Shown here: positions 26,352 to 37,300 of the stretch, piece by piece | Layout: every line of letters starts with the position of its first letter | Numbering within the stretch: position 1 is the stretch's first letter | Assembly: GCA_000827205.1 (NCBI GenBank) | Contig: KN832556.1 | Span: 865,198-929,197 of the forward strand | Direction: 5' to 3' | DNA: 64,000 bases | Origin: Plicaturopsis crispa FD-325 SS-3 | Lineage: Eukaryota; Basidiomycota; Agaricomycetes; Amylocorticiales; Amylocorticiaceae | Made by a program: the position numbers and the translations under genes | Notes under the pieces: model-generated | Seen by the model: the letters and a program-made list of their open reading frames with translations, nothing else | Database searches by the model: none | Told to the model about the DNA's origin: nothing

Positions 26352-27842
26352 TCAAGCACGAAGCTCAAAGCTGGCAAAGGCCAGATCATATCCACCGAAT
26401 TCATAGTTGATTTTGTCTGTCCTTTTATACGACCGTGTGCCAGTCGGGCTAAAAGCACGCGCGTCCTGTTGGCTCCGCGCCGTAACGGAGGCCGTTCCAG
26501 GGACAGCAACTATGCCCCGAGGGACTGTCAATGCGGCCTTGAACGCCCGCTGGGCTGCCTCAACCGCAGACTCCCCCGCTTCCTCGTCAACATTGTTATT
26601 ATCCTCGCTCGCAATGAATAACGTCAAGGTGAGTTTCCCTGGCTGGAAGATATCGACGACCCGGCGGACAAGCGTTTTCAAGTCGGGGATGTTTTGCGGC
26701 TGGTGCGAAGGACGAGTGGGAAGAGGAACATTGCATTCGAAGCTCGCATACGACCAGCCTTCCTCAGGCGTGACGTGGATAGTATGATAGCCTTCGCCGC
26801 CCGTATTTTCTCCGTAACCATCGCCCCACTTGAGAAGCGCATTGGCGGAGTATCCGCACGGGGAAAAGGAGTACGCGTCAAGAGTGGTGGAATGGGCCGG
26901 AAAAATGTCCGAAATTCCTATGGCAGCAGACAAGGCGCGAGCGATTTCGGACGGAGCGGCTGATTCGTCCGCGGATTCTGTCGCAAAAAAAGGTGCGCGC
27001 GCCTCGGGAGCAAGATGGCTCATGAGGATCTCGATGGTGTAGTCTTGTGTGGGGTGGTGTCTACCGCTGGGGGCACCGTTGGTTTCGGGCACGCAGCCCT
27101 CTCTATTTTCTGTACTTTTTAAGCTCGCGGGTAAAATTTCTGCGGGTATCACGGGAGTGTCCGGCGCCGAGTCGACACCATTGTCTGTAGGGTTCGTAAG
27201 CCACAGCAGCCAGTGATCTCCGTTGACCTTCCCCACGGTGTATGCGGCACCGTTGGGAAATATGTCATCGAGAAATTTGACTTCATCCTTCCATTCGCGG
27301 TGGGGCCCAAGCTGGCGCTCGGGGAACATGAAAGACTTCCGCGAGTAGAAACATCGATGGACGGTGGGGAGATTGGCATATGTGCGAGCAATTTCGAGGA
27401 TACGGGGCAGGCCAAGTAGATTGAGCGTCGTTCCGCATGTTTTGAGGATAAGACGATGCGGCGATATTATAAGTGACGATTCGCTACCAGAAAAAAAATT
27501 GGGTTAGCGCCATGTATGATGCATGCCATACATATTCGCCGCCGAAGGTTTGAGAACCCATTGTCGGTCGAACGATGTACACAGACGCCGCGCGAGGAAG
27601 GCAAGGACCCACCTCAATAGATAAGCGTCCATCTCAATTCCTTCTACCGAGCTGAGCACTTTGCACTTCACAATATTCAACATCTCCTCCCATATGTCCT
27701 TGCTCACAGCTCGCAATCCTGATTTACCGCCTTGAGCGGAGGTAGCATCGGGCACATGCGCTGCAGAGGGCGCAAACCAGATTTCGAGAAGTTTTTCAGG
27801 GCCCTCGAAGGGGGAAGCGTAGTCGTGATCGGCCAATGCCAT
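26352..27842 (-). CDS. SPE2: S-adenosylmethionine decarboxylase proenzyme
   Basis: Pyruvoyl enzyme that makes decarboxylated AdoMet for spermidine synthesis (EC 4.1.1.50). Two exons (27613-27842 and 26352-27483) give about 453 residues. The intron falls inside the serine codon of the self-processing site: after splicing the sequence reads DAYLLSESSL, where the Glu-Ser bond is cut to form the pyruvoyl group. Further family blocks are LKTCGTTLNLLGLPRIL, CFYSRKSFMFPERQLGPH, FSPCGYSANAL and YHTIHVTPEEGWSYASFECN. An extra loop of about 60 residues (about 190-250) is rich in Pro and Thr. It shares a 468-bp upstream region with the divergent DUF1279 gene. A 16-codon upstream reading frame lies in the leader region. 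Confidence 0.95.
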
Positions 27843-27911
27843 CGGTCACGGAATGGAGTTTTTTTGGGAGGGGAATAAGTGCGAACGTTGATGGGTCTTG
27901 AAATGAGGATG

Positions 27912-27962
27912 CTATCGGGAGGGAGACTCGTACACGCCGCTGAGGGCTCGTTCCGGATGCAT
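27912..27962 (-). promoter_or_regulatory. Candidate upstream open reading frame before SPE2
   Basis: A complete frame of 16 codons (MHPERALSGVYESPSR, stop) begins 120 bp upstream of the SPE2 start codon on the same strand. AdoMet decarboxylase messages in animals and plants are known to be controlled by small upstream frames that respond to polyamines. Whether this frame is transcribed, and whether it acts, cannot be seen from the sequence. Confidence 0.35.
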
Positions 27963-28310
27963 GAAATGCGGGGGAAATCAGAAAAAGATATGAGAGTCAG
28001 AGACAAGAGGGTGGTGCCCGCTTGACTATGACCAGATGTTTTATAGACGATACCGAGAGGATACGAGTTGTTCGTCGCGCAAGTGCACCGGACAGCCTCA
28101 TCGATAGAACAACTTTGCAGCGGACTTTTTTGCGGCAGAGACCGAGGGCCGATGACATGGCTGCCTGTGTAATGGGCCGGGTGGCTGCAACTCCTTGTCA
28201 TCCTCATTTTTTTGCCAGAGCCGACCGTCTACGCAACCTCAGCGCGCACCAGCTATATTTCCTGGAATCGGGTCTCAGGACAGCCCAAACCCTGCCTATT
28301 TGACACCGCG

Positions 28311-28973
28311 ATGATCAGACGGTTTTTGCCTCGTTTACCGCTGTTCAGGACACTGGCCCCTCGCATCACGCCCATACTGCCCATAGCGCGCCTCAGCGCT
28401 CGTCAGTCCCCATTAACAGGCGGCAGTCGGTCATCGCAGACCCGATTATTCACCCACTTTTCCGCACGTTTATCGTCCTCGCCTCCGCCATCACCATCCT
28501 CACAAGACACCCAGCTACCGCCCAACGCATCGCTTTCCCAGAAACTAAAACACCTCATCAAGTCGTATGGCTGGTACGCGCTTGGTGTTTACATCATTCT
28601 CTCCGCGCTCGACTTCGGGGTCGCCTTTGCTGGCATCAACCTCCTGGGCGCTGAATACGTGTCGCGCGTGGCAGCCTCCGCCAAGGAACTCGTCGCAGAT
28701 TACCTGCCGTCCAGGCCGCCAGAACCTGGCCGTGAAGAGGTGGAGAGCGCTTCTTCGCGTAGCGGCTCATCGCAGGAGGGGCTGTACGCGATGCTCGTCT
28801 TGGCGTACACCATACACAAGACGCTATTCTTGCCGGTCAGAGTTGGGCTGACTGCCGGTTTGACACCAAAGCTGGTGAAGTGGCTGCGGGCGCGGGGCTG
28901 GGCGGGTGGTGAGGGGACACGGAGAGCGACACATGAGATACGGGAGAGGATCAGGAACAAAGGCCGGGATTAG
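28311..28973 (+). CDS. DUF1279 / FAM210-like mitochondrial membrane protein
   Basis: Single-exon gene of about 220 residues. The N-terminus (MIRRFLPRLPLFRTLAPRI) is rich in Arg and has no acids, as expected for a mitochondrial presequence, followed by a Ser/Pro linker. The DUF1279 core begins at LKHLIKSYGWYALGVYIILS, includes a hydrophobic segment (LSALDFGVAFAGINLLG), and continues with AMLVLAYTIHKTLFLPVRVG and LTPKLVKWLRARGW. Fungal and animal members sit in the inner mitochondrial membrane. The exact function is unsettled, with links to mitochondrial translation and morphology. The start at 28311 is chosen because the presequence begins there; the upstream in-frame ATG at 28212 would add an unrelated stretch. 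Confidence 0.85.
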   Translation: MIRRFLPRLPLFRTLAPRITPILPIARLSARQSPLTGGSRSSQTRLFTHFSARLSSSPPPSPSSQDTQLPPNASLSQKLKHLIKSYGWYALGVYIILSALDFGVAFAGINLLGAEYVSRVAASAKELVADYLPSRPPEPGREEVESASSRSGSSQEGLYAMLVLAYTIHKTLFLPVRVGLTAGLTPKLVKWLRARGWAGGEGTRRATHEIRERIRNKGRD

Positions 28974-29118
28974 AGAGGGTTCTTCGTTGAGTGCGTACAC
29001 GACACAATGTCATTTCACAGCCCTTTGCAACACAACCTCCATTTATTCGCTAATACTACAGAATACAACGCAAGGGGCGTATTAATTGTACAGGCATTCG
29101 CGGGACACGTTGGGCGGC

Positions 29119-29647
29119 TCAGACGGCGGGCACTTCATCCTCTGGTTATCCAGGGGCGATATCAGCGACAGCCCAAGAACTACATGCATACGCGAGCATA
29201 CCTTTCAAAATGCCCTCGCTCACGAGCTCCTCAGGCTTAGGACGATTCTGGAGAGACTGTGCAAGCTTGTCCTGTGACGGAAGGCAATGGTCTCAGTGGA
29301 CCGCTACACATATCGATAATCAGTACACACCTCCAACTGCGATCTCTGCAGCTTCTCCTTTGCCGCCTGAAGAGCGGGCGCGACCTTGTCATCTATATGG
29401 TATGGCTCGACTTCGAACAAGATCGTCATGATATCAGATATCAATGCAAGCTCACCCTTGAGGATATTACGCTCGACAAGCTCAGTCTTCTCGGGACGGT
29501 GGCTCAGACTGTGTTCGAGCTTCGCGACGGTCTCCTGGTCAAAAGACTCGCGGCGGATGTGTGCGGGTGCGGTAGTGGCTGCACAGGTTCATTTGTGATT
29601 AGTGCCGGTGACGCATAGACGTAGGATAATGTTAGTCGCTTACCCAT
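29119..29647 (-). CDS. Small RPEL-repeat protein
   Basis: Five tiny exons, the first coding only ATGG, give about 93 residues starting MATTAPAHIRRESFDQ. Two RPEL-type motifs are present: LSHRPEKTELVERNIL and LQNRPKPEELVSEGIL, joined by a charged helix (VAPALQAAKEKLQRSQLE). In animals such motifs bind monomeric actin. Fungi have short proteins made of little else, whose role is not established. The chain splices cleanly: each short exon begins and ends in consensus sites and the frame stays open to the final DEVPAV. It is tail-to-tail with the DUF1279 gene and head-to-head with the MAG-like gene at 30207. Confidence 0.8.
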
Positions 29648-30206
29648 GGTAAACTATAGCTTTGGCTGTAGGTGTTCGGAACTTGGGGGAGGAGCGAGGC
29701 AGTTCATCTGAAGTTCATTTTAAATTAGGAGGTTCGGCCTGATATGGATAGACTTCGAAACAGCCGAGTCGAGACTCGAGGACGGCGAATTTGCCGTTCG
29801 GTTAGATTCGGTTAGACTCGGTCAATACACAAGCTCGGTTGTTCAGAAATTCTTCATGTCTCTCGCCTCTCGTGAGGCTGACAGTCGCAGCAGACAAAGT
29901 AGCGTACTACATACATACTGACTGAAAGGAATATTTAGAACATGTTCAGCCAAATCCTTACAAGGACTACAAACGGGCCTGACCATGTGCTTGTAGTCGC
30001 CGTATGCATAGTACGTACTGAAACGCCCCAAGTAAATTGAATATCGACATCAGTCTTCTTTCCGGGGTGCATAAAACCACAGCGCGTCCACCTCAGTTCT
30101 TTGGTTTCCTTTCCTTCCCCGTATTCGCCCCCTCGAGTGCTCCCTGCACGATATTCACCACCCCCCACGCTCATTGCACCCTACACTCCCTTAATTTTCA
30201 CTCATA
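29648..30206. promoter_or_regulatory. Shared upstream region of RPEL and MAG-like genes
   Basis: 560 bp between two divergent start codons. A TATA-like 'gtgcataaaa' at about 30068-30077 lies 130 bp before the MAG-like start. A degenerate 'ggttagattcggttagactcgg' type repetition occurs near 29800-29820. No reading frame here looks real. Confidence 0.45.
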
Positions 30207-31815
30207 ATGTTCGCTAAAGCTTCTCTCCTTGCCGCCGTGCTCGGTGCTATCACCGCTTCTGCTCAGACACCTCCGTTCGAGGGCGAGCTGCTCCTGCAAA
30301 GTATGTCGAAAGTGGGCTCATCCTAAGGAGTACGTGCTAACATCATTCGCAACAGCTGGAAGCAACTCTGCCAAGTGTCTTCGCGCTGACAACACCAACG
30401 GCGCCAAAGTCGTCCTTACGACATGCACCGGTTCCTCTGACCAGAAATGGACGTTTTCCAACGGCCAGGTCAAGCTTTACGGCTCCAAATGTCTCGACGT
30501 CACAAACGGAAACAACGTCGACGGCGTCAAGCTCCAGGTATGGGACTGCGGCGACTCCAGTAACGCCAACCAGCAATTCTACTACACTGGTTACGGCGAC
30601 AACCAGTAAGCATCTTCTGTTTCTACGCGTTTCATCTTTCTCAGCGCGTCAATGTTAGCCTTGCCTGGACCAACCATGGCAAATGCCTGGACTTGACCGA
30701 TGGCAGCTTCAGCGACGGAAACCAGGTGCAGCTTTGGGACTGCAGCGACAGCAACCCAAACCAGGTCTGGGACACCGGGTACATGTACAACGACATTCCC
30801 GCGACAACCGAGTCCCAGCAGTCGGGCACGAACGCCTGCGGTACCTCGAACTCGCAGGACTCGATGTGCCAGACCGCGTGGATCAACGACGCGGATGACT
30901 TCTGCCTCTGGGCGCCTCCCAGCCCCGGAAACATCGGTGACACCGAGCAGGAGGAAGTCGCGTGGTGCACGAAGAAGGGCCGTGGTACCCGTGTCATTCC
31001 CGATGGCACTCTCACCGGCGTCCACTTTGTCCGCACCCCAGACTACGTTCAGGTCACTGGCGTTGGCGACTTCACCAAGATCAACGTGAATAAGGGTGAT
31101 GAGGGAGGCGGTACGTGCACTGCGCACCTTATTTTGAGATTGTTACTGACTTCGTATTCGACGTTTAGAGCTCGACCCCCACGGTGGTATGTACTCGTTT
31201 TAGCTCGCTTCCCCAGGCTTGCTCTGATGCTCATACTCTATTATAGCTGATGGCACTGGAAACCCTCGCGGAGGCCTTGTGTACGGTAACCAGTTCGGTG
31301 CCAACCTGCAGTACCACGAATGGACCAGCTTCCTCTCCGAGTCTCAGTTCTGCTTCCGTGCCTGCGTCGGCCCCAACGCACGCGAGAACTGCCAGCACAT
31401 CTACGACGGTACGTGCGCGTGTCTTTCGTTTCTCTCCCATTTCTGATATCCTTTGTACCCATCCAGAGATGGGCTGCGACTGGAACATGCCTGCTAGCTA
31501 TGACGCTGGCACGTTCGAGTCCTGCGAGGCGGATGACGATCTCCCCATGGGTGTCTACGGAACTTCGACCTGGTACGTCATCCTCGTCTTTTTTCATAAA
31601 TTTGCTAACCCTGGTGTTTACATTACAATAGGCACCAGGGTGTGAGCCCCACCCCGAGCGCCCACCCCGTCGCGTCGTCGTCGAAATGCACCGCGTTCGC
31701 CTCGATCACGGCCAGCCCCATGAAGCGCGACCTGAGCCTCGAGAAGATGGTCAAGCGCGTCGCTGAGATCGCGTACCCCACCATCACGCCCGCACCCACT
31801 CCCCGCTTCACCTAA
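30207..31815 (+). CDS. Secreted ricin-B lectin (CBM13) / macrofage-activating-glycoprotein-like protein
   Basis: Seven exons code for about 421 residues; exon 4 is only 18 nt. A signal peptide (MFAKASLLAAVLGAITASA) is followed by a ricin-B type beta-trefoil with QxW-like repeats (DQKWTF, NQQFYY, NQVWDT) and CLD/CLRAD blocks, about residues 25-170. The rest matches the basidiomycete family annotated as macrofage-activating glycoprotein: DDFCLWAPPSPG, EVAWCTKKGRGTRVIPDG, YVQVTGVGDFTKIN, GLVYGNQFGANLQYHEWTSF, FCFRACVGPNARENCQHIYD, MGVYGTSTW. Many cysteines suggest disulfides. It is probably a secreted or wall-associated carbohydrate-binding protein. The C-terminal tail is Pro/Thr/Ser rich, with a dibasic site (MKRDLSLEKMVKR) that could be processed. 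Confidence 0.9.
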
Positions 31816-32418
31816 AATCGCGGCTCATCGCATGCAACCCAAAACCACCATACTTTGCGCACTTTATACACGGACTAATCAAATTCTTGGTATTCTGCAT
31901 TGGACACTCATAGGGCATTTTGGGCATTGTTATAGTTATAGTACTCTACGCTATTAGCTATTCAAATGGACGATATTTCACCAGTTTCATGCCTGAACCT
32001 GACAGCAGCTCAGCTGAGTGAGAAACTTCGAGCTAGGACATGCCGAGGATTTATCTCTGCATGTCAATCCAAGTCAGCGTAAGATCGCGCGAAACGAATT
32101 TCGAGCTATCGCAGAGATGCTGCAAAGAATATGGCTGCCAAGGCTGGTCAGACTTACTCTCCGTTCCAGGACGATGCTTTATGGCGCCAGTAATACAGGC
32201 GAGGCTAGCAGCGGGTCAAGGGGTTCCAGCGTGGTGATGGTCGATAGCCGCAATGTGGATTGTGGAAGTAGGTCGTTCGCGCACAACACTCGTCCTGCAA
32301 TAGCGTCAGATCGAACAAGGGGTGCGCTAGTCGTTCAGCGGAAGGACTTGTAGACGGGGCCGAGGTAAATCCAGTAGATTGTGTGCTGAAGTATAGACTT
32401 ATGCCATACACCGGCGAC
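31816..32418. other. Intergenic, no gene seen
   Basis: About 600 bp between the ends of two convergent genes. The first 150 bp is AT-rich (ttatagttatagtactctacgc), as expected of 3' ends. The open frame at 32018-32353 has no resemblance to a family. Confidence 0.5.
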
Positions 32419-33078
32419 CTAAAGACCCAGCCAAAAGTCACTATCGATACCTTTAGTCTCCCTCTTCTCCCTGGCTCGTGTCTTCCGCGCCTCGCCCTCT
32501 CTCACACGACGTTCCCGAGTATACGCGCCCACCAGGTCACGCACGTCCCGGATACCCTCCTTTACGCGCTCAACTTCCTGCAAAAACAAAACCACACGCG
32601 TGAGATCGTGGTCGGGGAAAGGATCGTGGCGTGGCGTACGTACATTCGCAACATCCGCGTCGAACCGGTCGAGCAGATCGAGCAGCGCGATGATTTCCTT
32701 TGCGGTGGCGGTCACAGGGATATGTGGGAGTGGCTTGTCCACCTCCTCGGACGAGCACCCAGAAGCTGAGCTGAGCGGGCACGAAGACGAGCCGCAAGAC
32801 GAGAGACGCTCGCCGGAGGAGCCGCTGCTCGAGGCAAACGATGAGGGGAAGGAGGAGAGCGACGAGAGGGCTATGGCTTGCTTGGCGGCGGGCGCGCGGG
32901 AGGGGCCGAGGAATGTGGCGAGGATGTCGTCGGCGTTGAAGGCGTAGCTGTTGAAGTAGTTGTTGCCGCTGCTGCTAACGGATTGGTCTGGGCTGGAGCT
33001 AGAGAGGAGCGGGGACCGCGAAAGAAAGAGCGCTATTTGCGGTACCTGGGAGACGTGCGATGTGGGAGTGATAGACAT
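32419..33078 (-). CDS. Hypothetical protein, Ser-rich with charged C-terminus
   Basis: Uninterrupted frame of 219 codons from MSITPTSHV to SDFWLGL. I do not recognise a family. The first 120 residues are rich in Ser, Pro and Ala. From about 125 the sequence becomes ordered and charged: PHIPVTATAKEIIALLDLLD, then DPFPDHDLTRVVLFLQEVER, a likely coiled coil, then a basic tail (TRERRVREGEARKTRAREKR). The change from low-complexity to a helical, codon-biased C-terminus speaks for a real gene. The start at 33078 is the first ATG. It diverges from the complex I gene at 33432 with 353 bp between the starts. Confidence 0.6.
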   Translation of the reverse strand: MSITPTSHVSQVPQIALFLSRSPLLSSSSPDQSVSSSGNNYFNSYAFNADDILATFLGPSRAPAAKQAIALSSLSSFPSSFASSSGSSGERLSSCGSSSCPLSSASGCSSEEVDKPLPHIPVTATAKEIIALLDLLDRFDADVANVRTPRHDPFPDHDLTRVVLFLQEVERVKEGIRDVRDLVGAYTRERRVREGEARKTRAREKRETKGIDSDFWLGL

Positions 33079-33431
33079 CCCTGTGAGTTATGGACACGGT
33101 ATATCTCAGACGAGAAGATGAAGAAGGCGGCCAGGACTTGGACTTGGTTGAACTTGCATTCTACTCGTCCTAAGAGAAAACCATTGAAATTTGGACCGAT
33201 TCGAATGGGTAGTGTTTGCAGGTCCCCGGACTCCTCGAGCGCAGGACAGAGGAGTAAGCCGTATGCATAGGTGGTTCAAGATGATTAAGTGTCGAGACGC
33301 AGCTGGAGATGGAGCGCGCTCGAGGGTCGTGGTCAGAGACGAACAAGCGCAAGTGCGGGGAAAAGTGCCGCCCAAAAAGGCAGGCGAGTACGATCGGCTG
33401 TGCCCGGCATCTGTCTGTCTTTACATCCACC

Positions 33432-34033
33432 ATGTCTATCGCAAGGGCTGCCCTGTTGGCCCGCCCTCGCGCCGCCTCTACTTTCGCTCTCCAGCGCAGA
33501 CCCGCCTCTACAGATAGCCATGCTGCAGACAGTCATCACCACGACGAGCATCACGGCGAACACGACGACATTGCATACCCAAAAGAGGGTACGCTATTGG
33601 CTACCTCGCTGCACCTGCAATGCACTGACGGTGTGTAACATAGGATTCACGTCGTCTGCCTGGCGAGTCGGAATCCTTCTGTCCGTTGCAGTAGTAGGAT
33701 GGTACAAGCTTGCACCTGCAAAGGGCGAGGATGTGGCCATCACGCGCTGGCTCGCGGAAACTAGCACGCCTGCGGAGTACTGGGAGAAACTCAACCTCCA
33801 GCACCTTTTCCTCGCCCAGGAAGCGGCTCAAACGTTCCAAATACAAGCCGACGCGAAAACGCCACTAGTGCATCGGTACAGATATCCTCAGTGAGTGCTG
33901 CTTGTGCGCAACCCGGGTGAGGCTGTCGCTGATACACAATGACAGGGCGTTGACGCGAGTGTCCCCACACCTGGCGCCAGTGGGTATCTCTGTTGATGTG
34001 AGCGAGGTTGTTCCGAAGAGAGACGGGGCTTAG
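33432..34033 (+). CDS. Mitochondrial complex I accessory subunit (NDUFB11/17.8 kDa-like)
   Basis: Three exons give 163 residues. N-terminal presequence MSIARAALLARPRAASTFAL is followed by a His-rich stretch (HHHDEHHGEHDD), the block YPKEGFTSSAWR, one transmembrane helix (VGILLSVAVVGWYKLAPA), and family-like blocks GEDVAITRWLAE, STPAEYWEKLNLQHL, VHRYRYPQALTRVSPHL and PVGISVDVSEVV. The His-rich linker, single helix and YRYPQ block match fungal accessory subunits of NADH:ubiquinone oxidoreductase described as 17.8 kDa or ESSS-like. Membership is clear to me from the pattern, the precise subunit name less so. Confidence 0.75.
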
Positions 34034-34300
34034 ATGTGCTTGAATAAATACAACTTTTCGCTGCTGTTACCACGCAAATTGAGAAACTGTCACGTGTGTG
34101 GCTAGTATGGGAATGCGGGTGGTTGGTTAGGATTTGATCAAAAACACCACATTCGTTTGAGCTCGTTCGTTGACTCTGTCTTTTGACACCTCCTCCTTCA
34201 TTCGGTTCCTTATCCTCGTCGGGGTGCTTTGCACTCTTCAATCAATCGGTCTAATAGTGCTGCATATCCGACCTCGCTCGTTTATGCAAGTACCCGTATC

Positions 34301-37300
34301 ATGACTTTTCCCCTTCGTCGTCCGCAGACTCTAGCTTCACGACTACCTCTCCTCGTCCTCCTGTTCGCCAATGTCGTCCTTGCCAGTCTTCCCAATGTCG
34401 ACTTTGACCGCATGGGCAAGGTTGGTGTAGCGGGCGCGTTCGCCGGTCTCGATCTTTTCAACAATTCCACCTCCGTCTCATACGATGCGTCCACCTCCAC
34501 CCTCCTCTCGCGCACATCCGAAGGTGCGCTGTCGCGGCTAGGGTCGACAAATGCAGGTGGAAAAATTTCGGCGGGATGTGCGCTCAACGACCTCTTCTAC
34601 ATCGGTGGTTCCTTTTCGTCCATCGAAGGCACCACTGCTAGCAACGTCGCGTCGTACAACCCTTCTTCCAGCTCTTTCGCAGCCCTTGGATCGGGCGGGC
34701 CGAACGGGGAGGTGCATGCGGTCTACTGTGACACCAAAAACTCGAAAGTCTGGTTTGGTGGAAAGTTCTCGTCGCCGACCTCATCCGTTGCTGTCTGGGA
34801 TCCCAAAGCGTCGTCATGGTCCGGCGCGCCCTTCAATGGGCTCGTTGGTGCTGAGGCGACTGTCCTATCCATTACCGCAAATTCCTCGCAGTCCAGCTTG
34901 TTCTTCGCGGGCTCGTTCGTAACCTCATTCACCGGCAATGGGTCGTCCACACTCAATAACACCAATAACCCGAACGTACCTTTCTCCACAGGCGCCACGC
35001 CCTTTACATCGTCCCTCGTCCCCATCCCACTGCAAGGTGCCTCGATTGACGCGTCTCCGTCGTCTTCGGATTCCCAGTTCAACAACATCAACAACACCCT
35101 GTGTCCTGCAGGTGCAGACGGCCCCGGAAACACGTGGTTAGCTGCTGACGGGAGTACTGCCGTCATAAATGCGCGTACTTTCACGGCTATCACAGCCAGC
35201 GGTATCCGTCTGGGTAACACCTTCCAGAGTGGTCACGGCACTACGGGCTTCACGTATGTTATATCTTTATTTATTTTTTTACTTCTTAGCACGCGTATTG
35301 ATTTATCTTCCGAAGTGTCACGTCTATTCCGGACAACAAAGTGCAGACATTGAGCTACATTGATCCGTCCGACAACCAGAACAAGACGTGCTCAAACCCT
35401 TGCCCCTTAGGAACCGACTCTTCCGTCCTGTACCAGGATTTCCTTTTCGCAAACTCGGTTAGCCTTACCGGTGTGCAGGTCCAACTTACTCAGTGGACTG
35501 GGTCCGGGGCTGGTTTGCACATATTCCAGCTCCTTTCGTCGGGCGCATTCGCCTCTGCCGTCAGCAGTCAGAATTCCGCCTCCTGTTTCTCACCGAACCC
35601 GTCCAACGCGACATTCACCGGATCGTGGACGGAAAAAGACGCCAACACCAACATCGCCGGCACTACCCAATCCGTCCTTGTCTCCTCTGTCAACGTCGGC
35701 ACCCCCGCTGCCCAGGGCCCCAGCTTCACGTGGATTCCCTACGTATCCGCTTCTGGCGACTACGACGTTAATCTACTCATCCCGGGATGCACGAACTTCC
35801 AGGACTGTGCATCTCGCACGAGCGTCAAGGTCACCGTCTTCCCCGGCGGTAACCAGCAGCCTTGGGTCAGCCATATCTCGCAACAGAACCAGGACGACGC
35901 GACGCAGCTCATCTACAGCGGTCCCATCGTTCCCTCGGGAACTGATTTTGTCACCACAGTCACCATGACCCTCGATGATAACCCCGCTGGTAATGGGCAG
36001 GGTGGCAAGTACGAGTTGGTCGCCGACCGCGTGCAGATGATCTTGAAGTCTGTGGAGGGAGGGAATGGCACGTCTGGCGGCAACGGGACCACTGGGGGCT
36101 CGACAGGTGCACGGAGCGGATTCGGGCTATTCGAGTGGCCTCTATCGGCATCCAATCTCAACGCTGCGCAGCTTATGCCCAACTCTTCCGAGACCACGTT
36201 CGATAGCATCGGATTTGAACTATTCCAGGCTCTTGGCGGCAATACTAGCTTGACGTCGTCCTCAACATCAGCTATCACCGCCGTCGCGCATCACCCTTCA
36301 GGCGCCATTTTCTTTGGAGGCAATTTCTCCCTCTCCGGCGGATCTGCTTCTAGCTCTACCAACATCGTGGCGTATAACAGCGGCGCACTTTCTGGGCTGC
36401 CCAGCAATGGTCTCAACGGCCCCGTTACTGCGCTTCTTCTCGACGGTGATAACCTCTACGTCGGTGGCTCGTTCACCGATACCAATGGTGGTTCTACTGG
36501 TGGCAAACTCGGCGGCATCGCCATGTACGATGTGAAGCAGAACCAGTGGAACGCACTACAGGCCGGCCTCGACGGTCATGTCGCGAGCCTCAGCTTCAAT
36601 AACGGCACTGTCCAGGTAGTCGGCAACTTCTCCACTATCAAGTCGGATGCAGGAAGTGATGTGGGTGTGAGTGCGTCGGGCTTCGCGTCGTGGGACGTTG
36701 CCTCGGGTGCTTGGGTCAACAGCGGCGGCTTTGTCGTCGGCAGCCTGTCATTTGTTGGCAACGGCACATCGCCTGGGAAGGGACAATCGCAGGGCCAGTT
36801 CGTAGCTGGAAATGTCCAAGCGAGCTTGGCGTTCGGCAGCAGTGGCATGGTCATGCTCTCGAACGGCAAAAACGGGCCCAGCGTCACCCCGCTTGGCGTA
36901 CAGCTGGACAGCGATGTCTCTGCCTCTACGTCGGCAAAGCGGAGGCGGGCACATGTTCGCCGAGGGGCTGCGGCTTGGTTCCCCCAGATCAAGCAGATCT
37001 TCAAACGACAGGCGTCTAGCCAGCTGACGCCGCTTCCTCCTGCGCCGCCTGCACCTGCACCCGCCGTTCTTGCTGGAGCATTCTGGACGAACACGTCGTC
37101 CTCCCAAGAACTTGTCATCATCGGCGGAAACTTCTCGTTCTCCTCAGGATCCTCCGAATCCCAGGGTGTCGCTATTTACGATCCCGAATCCGCGCATATC
37201 ACCCCACTCCAAGGCTCTCAGATCAACGGTACCGTTCGCTCGCTTCTTGTGCAGGGAAACCAGCTCTACGTCGGCGGTGAATTCACGCTCTCGGGAACCA

